Translations under genes and position numbers: made by a program | In this document: positions 51,333-60,222 of the stretch, piece after piece | How the letters are laid out: each line of letters opens with the position of its first letter | How positions within the stretch are numbered: the stretch's first letter is position 1 | The notes under the pieces: generated by a model | What the model saw: the letters and a program-made list of their open reading frames with translations, nothing else | Database searches by the model: none | What the model was told of the DNA's origin: nothing | NCBI RefSeq assembly: GCF_900114095.1 | Contig: NZ_FORV01000009.1 | Location: 62,001 to 126,000, forward strand | DNA: 64,000 nucleotides | Source of the DNA: Sphingomonas sp. NFR04 | Lineage (GTDB): Bacteria > Pseudomonadota > Alphaproteobacteria > Sphingomonadales > Sphingomonadaceae | Reading direction: 5' to 3'

Positions 51333-51359
51333 CGGCGGCGCCCTACGGCGCCGCCGTTT
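51333..51359 (+). terminator. Intrinsic terminator after the TonB receptor
   Basis: Perfect 10-bp stem CGGCGGCGCC/GGCGCCGCCG, CTAC loop, followed by TTTCC, 9 bp after the stop. Confidence 0.8.
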
Positions 51360-51505
51360 CCACTTCGCAGCACCACCCAGCAATATGCGAGACGAGGCGC
51401 TCGGTCCGGAGAGGCGCCTCGAACACCGTGAATAAAGGAGGCGCGCGTGGCGCTGCCCAGCCCTTCGGGCCTCTCCCCCAAACCGAGTCGGGCGCCGCGA
51501 GCGAC

Positions 51506-52225
51506 CTATCGCGAAGCTTCGCCCGAGCCGGCGTCTTGCGGCGCCCAATCCACCGAGCATGCCGCGATCACCTTCACCACAGTGCCATTGGTCTTGAGCA
51601 GCGCGGCATCCATGCCGTTGATCAGCGCGAACCGATAGCGTCCGGGCTCCAGAAACAGCGCCTCCGGCCTCGCTCCGCCGGGCCGCAGGCCGTCCAGATC
51701 GTCCGTGCTGACGGCGAACCGATTCTGGGTGCGGGCCTTGGCCCAGGAGATCGCCTGCGACGGGATGAGGAGGTCGCCCGCCTCCGCCGCATCCGCCTCA
51801 TAGGGAGAGTAGATCTCCAGCAGCCCGCGCTCCGGGGTCACCGCCGCCAGCACGTGCCGGCGCGCGGACGCGTCGGCGGGCAGCGTAAGGGTGAAGGCCC
51901 TGGTAGCCGGGGTGGTCCCCACCAGCGCCGCGGGCGAGCAGTCCATCCCGCCGATACCGGTCACGCCTGCCGGGAAGGGCACCTTCTTCGCCCCCGCCAC
52001 GGCCTGCGCCAGATCGGCGGCGTAGAGCGCGGCAGGGCTCGCGCTGGAGCTCGCCGCGGCATCGACTGCAGCGTTGGCCTGCGCCTGCGGTTGCCGCTGC
52101 GGTTCGGCGCCAGCAGCCTCATTGGGTGCGCTGCTTGCCCGATCGCACCCGCCGGCGAGCAGTAGCGCGACCGGCATAGCGGCTACCAGCAGAACGCTAG
52201 CGAAGCTGGATGTGGAGATGGTCAT
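51506..52225 (-). CDS. Predicted lipoprotein of unknown function
   Basis: 239 residues. N-terminal lipoprotein signal with lipobox LAGGC at about residues 23-27, then a low-complexity Ala/Gln/Ser spacer (~28-65). A compact domain follows with two more cysteines (GGMDCSPAALVG; VIAACSVDWAP) that could form a disulfide, and strand-like segments (TRAFTLTLPADASARRHVLAAV, GRYRFALINGMDAALLKTNGTVVKV). I do not recognise the family. Its start lies inside the 3' end of the LysM/peptidase gene (29-nt overlap), so the two are coupled and probably function together. Confidence 0.8.
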   Translation of the reverse strand: MTISTSSFASVLLVAAMPVALLLAGGCDRASSAPNEAAGAEPQRQPQAQANAAVDAAASSSASPAALYAADLAQAVAGAKKVPFPAGVTGIGGMDCSPAALVGTTPATRAFTLTLPADASARRHVLAAVTPERGLLEIYSPYEADAAEAGDLLIPSQAISWAKARTQNRFAVSTDDLDGLRPGGARPEALFLEPGRYRFALINGMDAALLKTNGTVVKVIAACSVDWAPQDAGSGEASR

Positions 52226-53756
52226 CCTCGATCCCTACAGACTGAACCTCGGGATTGTCACGTATGGCGGCCACCACAGCCTGGCGGCTCGTCGCGGGCG
52301 GCATGCGGATGTCGAGAGCGCGATCCGACATGTGGCGAGAGATCAGCACGCCCCGATCGACCTGACGTTGAAGGACGTTCGCCATGCCATCGACAATGGC
52401 TGCCCGTCCGAGACCCGCACGCCTGCCGGAAATATAGGCATCGCGAACCTCGTCGAAGGCGGCCTGGTTGGCGTAGCGGGGCGAACTGTTGTCCGCGAAA
52501 TTGCCGTACATCGCCGACGCCTGGCGATCGGGACCACGCCGGCCGCTGGTCACGTGGATCGAATAGCCGGTCGCTGCCTGGACAGAATCATGGAGCGCGT
52601 TGGCGCTTCGCGTTGCCGCCGGCGTCAGGTCGATCCCGGGGCTGCTGGTGAAGCGGGCGGGCCCGTCGCCGGCCGCGGGGCGCGGGCTGACGGACGCGGT
52701 CGTGGCGCCGGTGGTAATTGCGGCGTCCATGTCTTGCATCCGCCGCGACTGGTCGGCCCGCAGCGTCCGCTGGACCTCGGCCTCCGTCGGTTTGCGGCCG
52801 AGCGCCTTCTGCGCGATGTTGACGAAGCCCGATCCTGCGCGACCTCCGCCGGACAGCGGGAAGCGTTCGCCGGTCGCTCGATCGATATAGGAGTGGATGC
52901 GAAGATCGGTGACGCTCTCCCGGGTAATACCGATCTCGCGCAGCGTGCCGATCTGGTCGAGAAAGCGGGCAGCCGCGGTCGGAGACTGATTGTACAGGTC
53001 CAGATAGCCGGTCGCGAGCGTCGCATTGTCGGGGTCCAGCCCGGCGGCACGGGCGGCGGCTTCGAACGCGGGAATTTGCCGGCTCAATCGCGCGAGCTGC
53101 TGGGCATCCGCCTGCTCCGGCGTCAGATTGCCGGCGTGCTGAAGCGAGAAGGAACCGCGGTTGCCCACGCCGTTGCCAGGATCGATATGCCCATAAAAGG
53201 CATCCCGGAAGCCGCCGCTCGGTGTGCGCGTTCCCTCGGCCTGACCGATGATGACAGCGCCGCGCGCGCGGCTGCCCAGTGCGGGGTCGAACATCGTCCG
53301 CACGTCATTGTCGGACTGCTGCGATACGGTAGGTGCAGTGCGTGTCGCGCGCGCCGTTGCCATTTCGGAGGCCTGGTTGGTGCGGCGGATCTCCTGTGGC
53401 GCAGGGAGGGTCAGCCGGTCGCCGGGATGGATCAGGTCCGGCCGCTTGAGGCCGTTCGCATCGATGATCGCCCTGGCTGAAACGCCGTGCTGGCCGGCAA
53501 TGCCGCCGATCGTCTCACCGGCGCGAACCACATGGTTGGCGCCACCCCGGGTCGGGATGCGCACGCGATCACCAGGCAGGATGAAGTCATGGCTGGCGAG
53601 CTGAGGATTGGCGCCTTCGAGCTGGGCCAGCGACACGCCATAATGTCGTGCGATGCTCCACAGGCTGTCGCCGCGTTGCACAACATGTTCATTGTCCCCA
53701 TCGGGCGGCGAACTACGGTGATCGGGGATCGCACCCACACGACTGATTTCGGGCAT
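52197..53756 (-). CDS. LysM-LysM peptidoglycan-targeting protein with M15-like peptidase domain
   Basis: 519 residues without a signal peptide. Residues ~23-70 and ~74-118 are LysM domains (HVVQRGDSLWSIARHYGVSLAQLEGANP; HVVRAGETIGGIAGQHGVSARAIIDANGL). A middle region (~165-340) has AEGTRTPSGG, FYGHIDPGNGVGNRGSFSLQHAG and a long helical part, reminiscent of lysozyme-like modules but unassigned. Residues ~390-519 look like an M15-type carboxypeptidase: TSGRRGPDRQASAMYG, ISRHMSDRALDIRMP (SxHxxxxAxD zinc motif) and EDDHLHIQL (HxH). It probably binds and cuts peptidoglycan. The absence of an export signal suggests delivery by lysis or a specialised secretion route. Confidence 0.82.
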   Translation of the reverse strand: MPEISRVGAIPDHRSSPPDGDNEHVVQRGDSLWSIARHYGVSLAQLEGANPQLASHDFILPGDRVRIPTRGGANHVVRAGETIGGIAGQHGVSARAIIDANGLKRPDLIHPGDRLTLPAPQEIRRTNQASEMATARATRTAPTVSQQSDNDVRTMFDPALGSRARGAVIIGQAEGTRTPSGGFRDAFYGHIDPGNGVGNRGSFSLQHAGNLTPEQADAQQLARLSRQIPAFEAAARAAGLDPDNATLATGYLDLYNQSPTAAARFLDQIGTLREIGITRESVTDLRIHSYIDRATGERFPLSGGGRAGSGFVNIAQKALGRKPTEAEVQRTLRADQSRRMQDMDAAITTGATTASVSPRPAAGDGPARFTSSPGIDLTPAATRSANALHDSVQAATGYSIHVTSGRRGPDRQASAMYGNFADNSSPRYANQAAFDEVRDAYISGRRAGLGRAAIVDGMANVLQRQVDRGVLISRHMSDRALDIRMPPATSRQAVVAAIRDNPEVQSVGIEDDHLHIQLR

Positions 53757-53983
53757 TGCTCAACCTCCTGCGGCGGATTCGCGCGTCGATGGGCAAAGTG
53801 CCACGGGTCTCGCGTCCCGTAACTAATCGGAACGCTTAGATGGGCGGGGCCCCGCAAGGCCGGGCGATCATCCGTCCCGGCCGCGGGCCGATCCTCCAGG
53901 ACATGCCCGATACCTGCGAGCGCCTGATCATCGAAGCTGGACGGATGGCCAAGCCCAGCTATGTGGAACGCCGCTCTTCCCCG

Positions 53984-54715
53984 TCAGATCGTCGAGCGCA
54001 CCGACCGGACGATCAGCGTATTGACGTCCACGTCGGCCGGCTGCTCCACCGCATAGGCGATGGCGCGCGCGATCGCGTCCGGGGTTAGCGCGATGGCGCG
54101 GAAGTCGATCATCGCCTGGGCCGCGACCGGATCGGTGATCGTATGGGCCAGTTCCGACTCCACCACGCCCGGTGCGATGATGGTGACGCGAATGTCGTCA
54201 TGCTCCATGCGCAGCGCCTCGGAAATGGCGCGCACCGCATATTTGGTCGCGCTGTAGACGCCGCAGGTCGGCCACACGGCATAGCCGCCGATCGAGGCGA
54301 TGTTGACGAACTGGCCGCTGCCCTGGCCCTTGAAGCGGGGAAGTGCCGCGGCGATGCCGTGGAGTACGCCGCGGATGTTGACGTCGATCATCCGGTCCCA
54401 CTCGTCGACCTTGAGGCTGTCGAAGCGCGACAACGGCATCAGGCCCGCATTGTTGACCAGCACATCGACCCGGCCATGCTCGGCCTCCGTGGCGGCGATG
54501 AACGCCTCGAAATCGGCACGATCGGTGACATCGAGCGACCGGAAGGCGACCGTACCTCCCGCCGCGTTCAGTTCCTCTGCCAGCGCGGCGAGCCGGTCGG
54601 TTCGACGCGCACCCAGCATCAGCTTCGCGCCGCGCGCCGCCAGCAGCCGCGCCGTGCCTTCGCCAATGCCGCTGCTGGCGCCGGTAATCGCGATGACCTT
54701 GTCTTCGATAGCCAT
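53984..54715 (-). CDS. Short-chain dehydrogenase/reductase
   Basis: 243 residues. TGASSGIGEGTARLLAARGAKLMLGARR (NADP-type Arg after strand 2), NNAGLMPLS, Ser in NIASIGG, YSATK active site and the SDR insertion VTIIAPGVVESELAHTI. It resembles the YdfG-like oxidoreductase group. ATG 54715 has GGAG eight bases upstream; a GTG three codons earlier is less likely. Divergent from an AraC-family regulator, the usual arrangement for this pair. Confidence 0.9.
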   Translation of the reverse strand: MAIEDKVIAITGASSGIGEGTARLLAARGAKLMLGARRTDRLAALAEELNAAGGTVAFRSLDVTDRADFEAFIAATEAEHGRVDVLVNNAGLMPLSRFDSLKVDEWDRMIDVNIRGVLHGIAAALPRFKGQGSGQFVNIASIGGYAVWPTCGVYSATKYAVRAISEALRMEHDDIRVTIIAPGVVESELAHTITDPVAAQAMIDFRAIALTPDAIARAIAYAVEQPADVDVNTLIVRSVRSTI

Positions 54716-54903
54716 GAAAGTCACTCCGGTTCAGGCGGACCGACCCATCGATCCGATGTCGTGTAACTGGCGCCATCTGGGCGCGAGGCGGTAGAATGGT
54801 CGTGCGGAATGATTGCACGATATTCCAGATCCCGGCCGAAGGGCTGGATCGTCTCCCATCACCCGTGTAGGTTTACGGCTTGAACGAGGAGGGAAACGCG
54901 TTG

Positions 54904-55800
54904 GTGAGGCATCTGGGGCTGGCGGAGCAGATTGCCCAATATGCCGTGCAGGACGGCATCTTCGACACGTCCATCGCTCGCCTTGCGCTGGTACGCTCGG
55001 GCCGGAGCGGCGAGCCGGTGCACATGGTGCAGCGACCGGCGCTGTGCATCATCGCGCAGGGGGGCAAGCGCGTGCTGCTGGGCGACGCGGTGATCGACTA
55101 TGGCCCCGCCAGCTATCTCGTCGCCTCGCTCGACCTGCCGATCACCGGCGCCGTGACGCAGGTGAGCACGGACGCCCCCTATCTCTGCTTCTGCCTCTAT
55201 CTTGACCCCGCCCTTTTGTCGGAGATCGCGCTGAGCCTGCCGCCCCTGCCGGCCACCGCGGAGGATAGCGCCGGAATGACGCTACACCCGATGACGCCTG
55301 AACTGATCGACGCGGCGACCCGGCTGACGGCGCTGCTCGGCGATCCGGCCAACGCACCGCTGCTCGCGCCGCTGATCGAGCGGGAATTGCTGGTACGGCT
55401 GATGACCGGCCCGGGCGGGCCCGTCCTGCGTGCGATCGCCAGCGGCGAAAGCCGCACCGGTCAGATCGCCAAGGCGATCGCCTGGCTCAAGGCCCATTTC
55501 CGCGAGCCGTTCAGCGGGCCGCATCTTGCTGCCCTGGCCGGCATGAGCCTGTCGAGCTTCCATGACCATTTCCGCCGCGCCACCGCCATGACCCCGCTGC
55601 AATATCAGAAGCAGCTGCGGTTGCAGGAAGCGCGGGCGCTCATGCTGGCAGACCGGCTCGACGCGGCGGAGGCGGGCTTCCGCGTCGGATATGACAGCCC
55701 TTCCCAGTTCAGCCGCGAATATCGCCGCCTCTTCGGCGACCCGCCCCTCCGCGACATCGGGAAGTTGAGGGCGACGCCCCAGATGACGATCGCCATTTGA
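54904..55800 (+). CDS. AraC-family regulator with AraC_N ligand domain
   Basis: About 298 residues. The N-terminal domain (DTSIARLALVRSGRSGEPVHMVQRPALCIIAQGGKRVLLGD; YLVASLDLPITGAVTQVS) is the AraC_N type found beside alcohol/aldehyde oxidoreductases (YqhC-like). The C-terminus is the double helix-turn-helix (LAALAGMSLSSFHDHFRRATAMTPLQYQKQLRLQEAR; FRVGYDSPSQFSREYRRLFGDPP). The start is uncertain among TTG 54880, TTG 54901 and GTG 54904; GAGGAGGG upstream of the last two favours them. It is probably the activator of the divergent SDR gene. Confidence 0.88.
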   Translation: MRHLGLAEQIAQYAVQDGIFDTSIARLALVRSGRSGEPVHMVQRPALCIIAQGGKRVLLGDAVIDYGPASYLVASLDLPITGAVTQVSTDAPYLCFCLYLDPALLSEIALSLPPLPATAEDSAGMTLHPMTPELIDAATRLTALLGDPANAPLLAPLIERELLVRLMTGPGGPVLRAIASGESRTGQIAKAIAWLKAHFREPFSGPHLAALAGMSLSSFHDHFRRATAMTPLQYQKQLRLQEARALMLADRLDAAEAGFRVGYDSPSQFSREYRRLFGDPPLRDIGKLRATPQMTIAI

Positions 55801-55896
55801 GGCAGGCCCCATGCCGCCCCCGCGCGGCGCCCGTCGGTACGCCCCGATCATGCCCCTGACCGCCTTCTCGTGCGAAGCGTAGAAGAGCTCGGTCCG

Positions 55897-56829
55897 TCAA
55901 GCGGCGGTGCGGCACCGCAACGCCGCGTACAGCGCGGCCCCGACGCCAGGCTCGTGCCGCGGGGGTACCACCGTATAGCGTCCGAGACTTGCGAGGCTTG
56001 CAAGAAACGAGTGTCGGACTTCTTCCAGCTTGGTCAGGACGCCGCCAGACCAGGAGAGCAACACGTTCTCTTCCGCCGAAAAGCCCAGTTGCTCCCGCAG
56101 CGCCTGCGCGATTGCGGCCAGCTCTGCGCCAGCACGGTCAAGGACCGCAGCTGCGTGAACGTCGCCGCTCCTCGCCGCCTGAGAGACGATCGGGGCAAGT
56201 CCGGCGATTGCGTCGCGGCCCATGCCGCGTTCGCCCATGATGCGGGCGCAAATGTCCAGATCACTGCCCAGCTCGAGCGCATCGCGGAACGCCTGCCACA
56301 GCGCCGTTCTGGCGAGGCGCCCGTCGCTCATGCGGGTGAACAGGTTAAGTCCCTGTATCGCGATCCAATAGGCCGAGCCTTCGTCGCTGAACACTTCGCC
56401 CCAGCCCCCGGCACGCGCCTTGCGACCTTGCCGCTCGCCATAGCCGATCGAGCCGGTACCGGCGACGAGGTTGATGCCGTCCTCGCAGGCAAGCGAGCCG
56501 GCCCAGCCGCACACCATGTCATTGTCGCAGGCATAGCGATCATGGCCCAGCAGCCTGCCACACGCGGCGGCGAGCAGCGGATCCACCGCCCCGTCCTCGC
56601 CATACGCCGGAAGCCCGAAAAAGGCATGCCCCAGATCGCCGGGAGCGATCCCCGCCTGCCCGCACACCGCAGCGATGCCCTCCGCCAGCCGCGCCACCGC
56701 GACCTCCAGCCCGACCTGCAGATGGTAGGTCGTGCCCGTCAGCGCGCGGGCGACGACCTTGCCGCCTGCCTCGATAAGGACGAACTCGGTCTTGGTGCCG
56801 CCGCCGTCGACGCCGAGGAACAGCGTCAT
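55897..56829 (-). CDS. BadF/BcrA-type ATPase, probable amino-sugar kinase
   Basis: 310 residues of the ASKHA fold: phosphate-1 loop FLGVDGGGTKTEFVLIE at the start, YACDNDMVCGWAGSLAC (catalytic Asp region), phosphate-2 NLVAGTGSIGYGER, GGWGEVFSDEGSAYWI, and adenosine motif NVLLSWSGGVL. In amino-sugar operons, proteins of this family phosphorylate N-acetylglucosamine or N-acetylgalactosamine. The start overlaps the stop of the AgaS-like gene as ATGA. It is the last gene of the operon. Confidence 0.88.
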   Translation of the reverse strand: MTLFLGVDGGGTKTEFVLIEAGGKVVARALTGTTYHLQVGLEVAVARLAEGIAAVCGQAGIAPGDLGHAFFGLPAYGEDGAVDPLLAAACGRLLGHDRYACDNDMVCGWAGSLACEDGINLVAGTGSIGYGERQGRKARAGGWGEVFSDEGSAYWIAIQGLNLFTRMSDGRLARTALWQAFRDALELGSDLDICARIMGERGMGRDAIAGLAPIVSQAARSGDVHAAAVLDRAGAELAAIAQALREQLGFSAEENVLLSWSGGVLTKLEEVRHSFLASLASLGRYTVVPPRHEPGVGAALYAALRCRTAA

Positions 56830-57965
56830 GCGGCCAGCGTGTGGATTCGCACGCCCTGCACGACGCGGTTCACCGTACCGGCGGCGTTGGGCTGGTCCGG
56901 GGTGCGGCCAAGCCGCAGCGAGCAGTGCAGACCGTAGAGCTGCGCGAAGACGATATAGGGAAAGAGCAGGTCCGCGTCGGGAAGGTCGGCAGCATGCTCC
57001 ACCAGCAGCGTCTCGCCGCCGGTTTCCTGCGCGGCGATGACCAGCACCTCGCTGCAATGACCGTCCGCGCGCAGTTCCTCGATGATGTCGAGGTCATAGC
57101 GCCGCGTCAGCGGATCGTTGGAAACGAACACCACCACCAGCGTGCGCGGCGTGACGATCGTCTTCGGGCCATGGCGAAAGCCGAGCGACGAATCGAACAG
57201 CGTCGGCACGGCCCCGTCGGTGAGTTCCAGCAGCTTGAGCGCGGCTTCGCGGGCAAGGCCTTGGAACACGCCGCTGCCGAGATAGACGACACGCTCGAAG
57301 TCGCGCGCGGCGAGCGACGCCGCCACCGCTTCCGAGCGACCGAGCATCGCTTCCACGGCAGCCGCGATCGCCTCCACCCTCGCATGCATGTCCTGCCCGG
57401 TGAAGATGGACAGCGCCGCCAGCAGCATCGCGCTGAAGCTCGACGTCATTGCGAAGGCGCGGTCATGCGTTTCCTCGGGCAGCAGCACGACATGGTTGTT
57501 GCCCGAACTCCGCCGCGACAGGGCTCCCTCGGCGTTGCAGGTGATCACGAGGTGGTGGACCGAGGCGATGCGCGCATCCGCCAGTTCCACCGCCGCGATG
57601 CTTTCCGGGCTGTTCCCCGAACGGCCGAACGACACCATCAGCGTCGGCCGGGCGGCGTCGAGATACAGATGCGGCGCGCTGACGATGTCGGTCGTCGCCA
57701 CCGCTTCCACGGGCCGGCCGAGCGTCGCCGACAGCCAGGGGGCGAGGCACTCGCCGATGAACGCCGAGGTGCCGGCGCCGCAGAGGATGATGCGCAGGTC
57801 GGGCTGGTCGAGCAGCGGCTGCACGAACGCCGCGATCTCGGCCTGATGTGCATCGAGCAGCGCCTGGGTCGCGCGCAGCGTGGCCGGTTGCTGGAGGATT
57901 TCGCGCCGGGTCCAGCTCTCCGGGCTGGCGGACGGCGGGGCGTCCGCCGGGATCGTGTCACGCAT
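56826..57965 (-). CDS. agaS: AgaS-like sugar isomerase/deaminase (double SIS domain)
   Basis: 379 residues with two SIS domains: IILCGAGTSAFIGECLAPWL and MVSFGRSGNSPESIAAVELA in the first, VVYLGSGVFQGLAREAALKLLELTDG and FRHGPKTIVTPRTLVVVFVSNDPLTRRYD in the second. The GFRHGPK motif is typical of AgaS, which deaminates and isomerises galactosamine-6-phosphate to tagatose-6-phosphate. The start ATG 57965 overlaps the stop of the aldolase-subunit gene by 8 nt. An alternative ATG at 57983 exists. Confidence 0.9.
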   Translation of the reverse strand: MRDTIPADAPPSASPESWTRREILQQPATLRATQALLDAHQAEIAAFVQPLLDQPDLRIILCGAGTSAFIGECLAPWLSATLGRPVEAVATTDIVSAPHLYLDAARPTLMVSFGRSGNSPESIAAVELADARIASVHHLVITCNAEGALSRRSSGNNHVVLLPEETHDRAFAMTSSFSAMLLAALSIFTGQDMHARVEAIAAAVEAMLGRSEAVAASLAARDFERVVYLGSGVFQGLAREAALKLLELTDGAVPTLFDSSLGFRHGPKTIVTPRTLVVVFVSNDPLTRRYDLDIIEELRADGHCSEVLVIAAQETGGETLLVEHAADLPDADLLFPYIVFAQLYGLHCSLRLGRTPDQPNAAGTVNRVVQGVRIHTLAA

Positions 57966-59241
57966 TGGGGTTGCAAGCTCCATGATAGGCATCGAGCGTC
58001 GCGCCGATCTGCGCGACGATGAGGTCCTTGGGGTCGCGCGTCGCCGTCCCGGCGCGCACCGCCGCATAGGCAACGGGCATGTACTGGCTCAGCAGCGGCA
58101 AGGGCGGCACGGCTTCGCGCAGATTGGCGAACAGCCGCGCCTGGGCGTCGGCGATCTCGGCGTCCGGCCAATAATAGCGGATGCGGTCACTCAGCGAATA
58201 TTGCAGCTGGAGATCGAGAGCGTGGCCGGCGTCGTGATAATATTTGCGCCAGTTGTTCGGCTCGGCCTTCATCCGCGCGATCGCGGTGGCGCGCAGGTTG
58301 GCGCGCTTGTCCGGCGCGACCGTCTCCTGCTCGATCGCGTCCAGCGCCCATAGCGCTTCGCGCAGCGCGAAGGTGACGCCCGGGCCGACCTTCAGGATGG
58401 CGAAATGGTCGCGCACCAGCGCGGCGAGCGCGCCGGCGGTCTGATAGTCCGTCGAGTGCGCCTCGAACACGATATGATCGACCGGCACGATCGCATCGCT
58501 GAGCGCGATCGCGGCGGCGGGCTGATAGTCGACCACCTTCATGTGGTCGAACTCGACGCCCGGCTGGACGACGGTGGCGATCACCCGCTGCCAGGCATCC
58601 GCCAGCCCCATTTCCGCGAACAGGCTGCGGTGCATGTCGAGCGTGGCGAGCGCTGCATCGGGCGTGGTCACGGCGAGCGTCTCGAGATCCTCCGCCGCGC
58701 CGCCGGGCACCGGCACTTCGGTACCGATCACATAGACCGGCGCGTCGGTAGGATCGCCGGTAAAGGCATCCTCGGCGACCCGGCACAGCCGGGCAGCCCG
58801 CTCCGCGATGGTGCGCTCGGGCAGCGGCGTCGGATCGTCGGCGCAGGACATCGAGCAGTCCAGGTGGATCTTGGCGAACCCGGCGCGGACATAGTCGGCG
58901 ATCATCACCTCCGCCTTGGCCATGGCCGCTTCCGCCGGCAGGCTGGTCCAGGCGTTGGGGCCGAGATGGTCGCCACCGAGCACGAGCCGCGCGCGCGGAA
59001 AGCCGACGCGGTCGGCAATGCCTTCCACGAAGGCGCGGAAGTCGGCCGGCACCATGCCGGTATAGCCGCCGTCCTGGTTCACCTGGTTGGACGTCGCCTC
59101 GATCAGCACGAGCGGTGTTTCGTTCCGTAGCGCATGGGCGAAGGTTGCTTCGATCACCAGCGGGTGCGCCGAGCATACCGACGTGATGCCCACCGGCGTT
59201 CCGCGCTTGTGCTCGGAAACGAGAGTTCGAATCAACTGCAT
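57958..59241 (-). CDS. Tagatose-bisphosphate aldolase non-catalytic subunit-like protein (GatZ/KbaZ family)
   Basis: 427 residues. Family blocks are GITSVCSAHPLVIEATFAHAL, EATSNQVNQDGGYTGMVPADF, LVLGGDHLGPNAWTSLPAEAAM, KIHLDCSMSCADD, FEAHSTDYQTAGAL, LKVGPGVTFALREAL and EPNNWRKYYH. GatZ/KbaZ stabilises the catalytic GatY/KbaY aldolase that splits tagatose-1,6-bisphosphate. No GatY/KbaY partner lies in the window, so either it is encoded elsewhere or this homologue acts alone in another reaction. AGGAG precedes the start. An AgaR-like site lies in the 69-bp upstream gap. Confidence 0.9.
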   Translation of the reverse strand: MQLIRTLVSEHKRGTPVGITSVCSAHPLVIEATFAHALRNETPLVLIEATSNQVNQDGGYTGMVPADFRAFVEGIADRVGFPRARLVLGGDHLGPNAWTSLPAEAAMAKAEVMIADYVRAGFAKIHLDCSMSCADDPTPLPERTIAERAARLCRVAEDAFTGDPTDAPVYVIGTEVPVPGGAAEDLETLAVTTPDAALATLDMHRSLFAEMGLADAWQRVIATVVQPGVEFDHMKVVDYQPAAAIALSDAIVPVDHIVFEAHSTDYQTAGALAALVRDHFAILKVGPGVTFALREALWALDAIEQETVAPDKRANLRATAIARMKAEPNNWRKYYHDAGHALDLQLQYSLSDRIRYYWPDAEIADAQARLFANLREAVPPLPLLSQYMPVAYAAVRAGTATRDPKDLIVAQIGATLDAYHGACNPNA

Positions 59242-59289
59242 CCTAGTCTCCTTTCCCTGCGATCTACGGCGATAAAGAATATAACGCAA

Positions 59290-59313
59290 TAAAGAGATGG
59301 AAAACGAAACTTA
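59290..59313 (-). promoter_or_regulatory. AgaR-like operator between the permease and GatZ-like genes
   Basis: Reverse-strand AAGTTTCGTTTTCC followed by TCTTTA. By my count 19 of 24 positions fit the E. coli AgaR consensus (asymmetric TTTCRTTT repeats). It overlaps the stop of the permease gene and may allow separate control of the three downstream genes. Confidence 0.4.
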
Positions 59314-60222
59314 TGCATTTTCCGGCGCAAGGGGTTCGGCACCATCGGGCTCTACCGCCAGCAGCAGCGAGGCCGCCACGGCAAGCACGATGCCGACCAG
59401 CTTGATGGAGCCCGGCATGACGCCGAGCGCGACGAGGGAGATGATCGCCGTCGCGAGCGGCGCGCCTGCGTTGGTGAGCGGCGCAACGATGATCGCCTTG
59501 CCGTAGCGAAAGGCGAATACCAGCGTCAGCGCGCCGATCGCGTTGAGGACCTGGATCACCGCCGCAAGTCCCGGACCGTCCAGCCCATAGTTGATCGGCC
59601 GGCTGAAATCGGTGAGCGCCAGCGCGACCGGCACCAGCCCCAGCCCGGTCACCATCATGTAGAAGAAGATGCTCTCGCCCGACATGATGTGGTTGGCGGA
59701 TTTCATGAAATAGGCCTGGAGCCCCCAGCACAGCATCACGATCAGTGCGAGCAGCAACCAGCCGCCGCCCTGCGCACTCCCGCCGGGCGCGAAATCGAAG
59801 GTGGGCAGCGCGAGCAGCGCCAGCACGATGCCGACGGCACCGAGCCGACCCGTACGCTCGCCCATGAACAGGAAGGAGAGCGCGATCGTCACTACGGGCG
59901 ACAGCGAGATGACGGGGAAGATTAGATAGGCCGGCCCGCGCGTCACCGCGTAGAACAGCACCATCTGCCCCCCTGCCCCAAGCGCGCCGACGGCGAGGCC
60001 ATAGGCGATGGCGCGCGGGTTCAGGTCCAGCTTCCACTTGGCAAGTGCGAGGACGATCAGCGCGGGCGGGATCATCGTCAGCGCCCAGACGCAATAGACC
60101 AGCGTCTCGGGAAAGCCGTGCTGCGGCGACAGGCCGGAGAACGCTCCCCAGATGCCCCATAGCAGCACCGTGGTCATCGCATTGAGCAGCCAGGCCCGGC
60201 CGGTGGCAGCAGGCGCGGTCAT
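59311..60222 (-). CDS. DMT-family (EamA) inner-membrane transporter
   Basis: 303 residues, ten predicted membrane segments in two EamA halves (AMTTVLLWGIWGAFSGLSP; LIFPVISLSPVVTIALSFLFMGERTG; WLLLALIVMLCWGLQAYFMKSA; AIIVAPLTNAGAPLATAIISLVALGVMP). Drug/metabolite transporters of this group can import or export sugars and amines. Position between the GH36 enzyme and amino-sugar catabolic genes suggests uptake of the released sugar. The start overlaps the GH36 stop as ATGA. Confidence 0.88.
   Translation of the reverse strand: MTAPAATGRAWLLNAMTTVLLWGIWGAFSGLSPQHGFPETLVYCVWALTMIPPALIVLALAKWKLDLNPRAIAYGLAVGALGAGGQMVLFYAVTRGPAYLIFPVISLSPVVTIALSFLFMGERTGRLGAVGIVLALLALPTFDFAPGGSAQGGGWLLLALIVMLCWGLQAYFMKSANHIMSGESIFFYMMVTGLGLVPVALALTDFSRPINYGLDGPGLAAVIQVLNAIGALTLVFAFRYGKAIIVAPLTNAGAPLATAIISLVALGVMPGSIKLVGIVLAVAASLLLAVEPDGAEPLAPENA

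Noticed and set aside
53757..53983. Short plus-strand frame beginning at 53840
   Set aside because: 82 codons running into the antisense of the SDR gene, no ribosome site and no family resemblance. The N-terminal part (ILQDMPDTCERLIIEAGRM) looks vaguely protein-like, so a gene remnant cannot be excluded.
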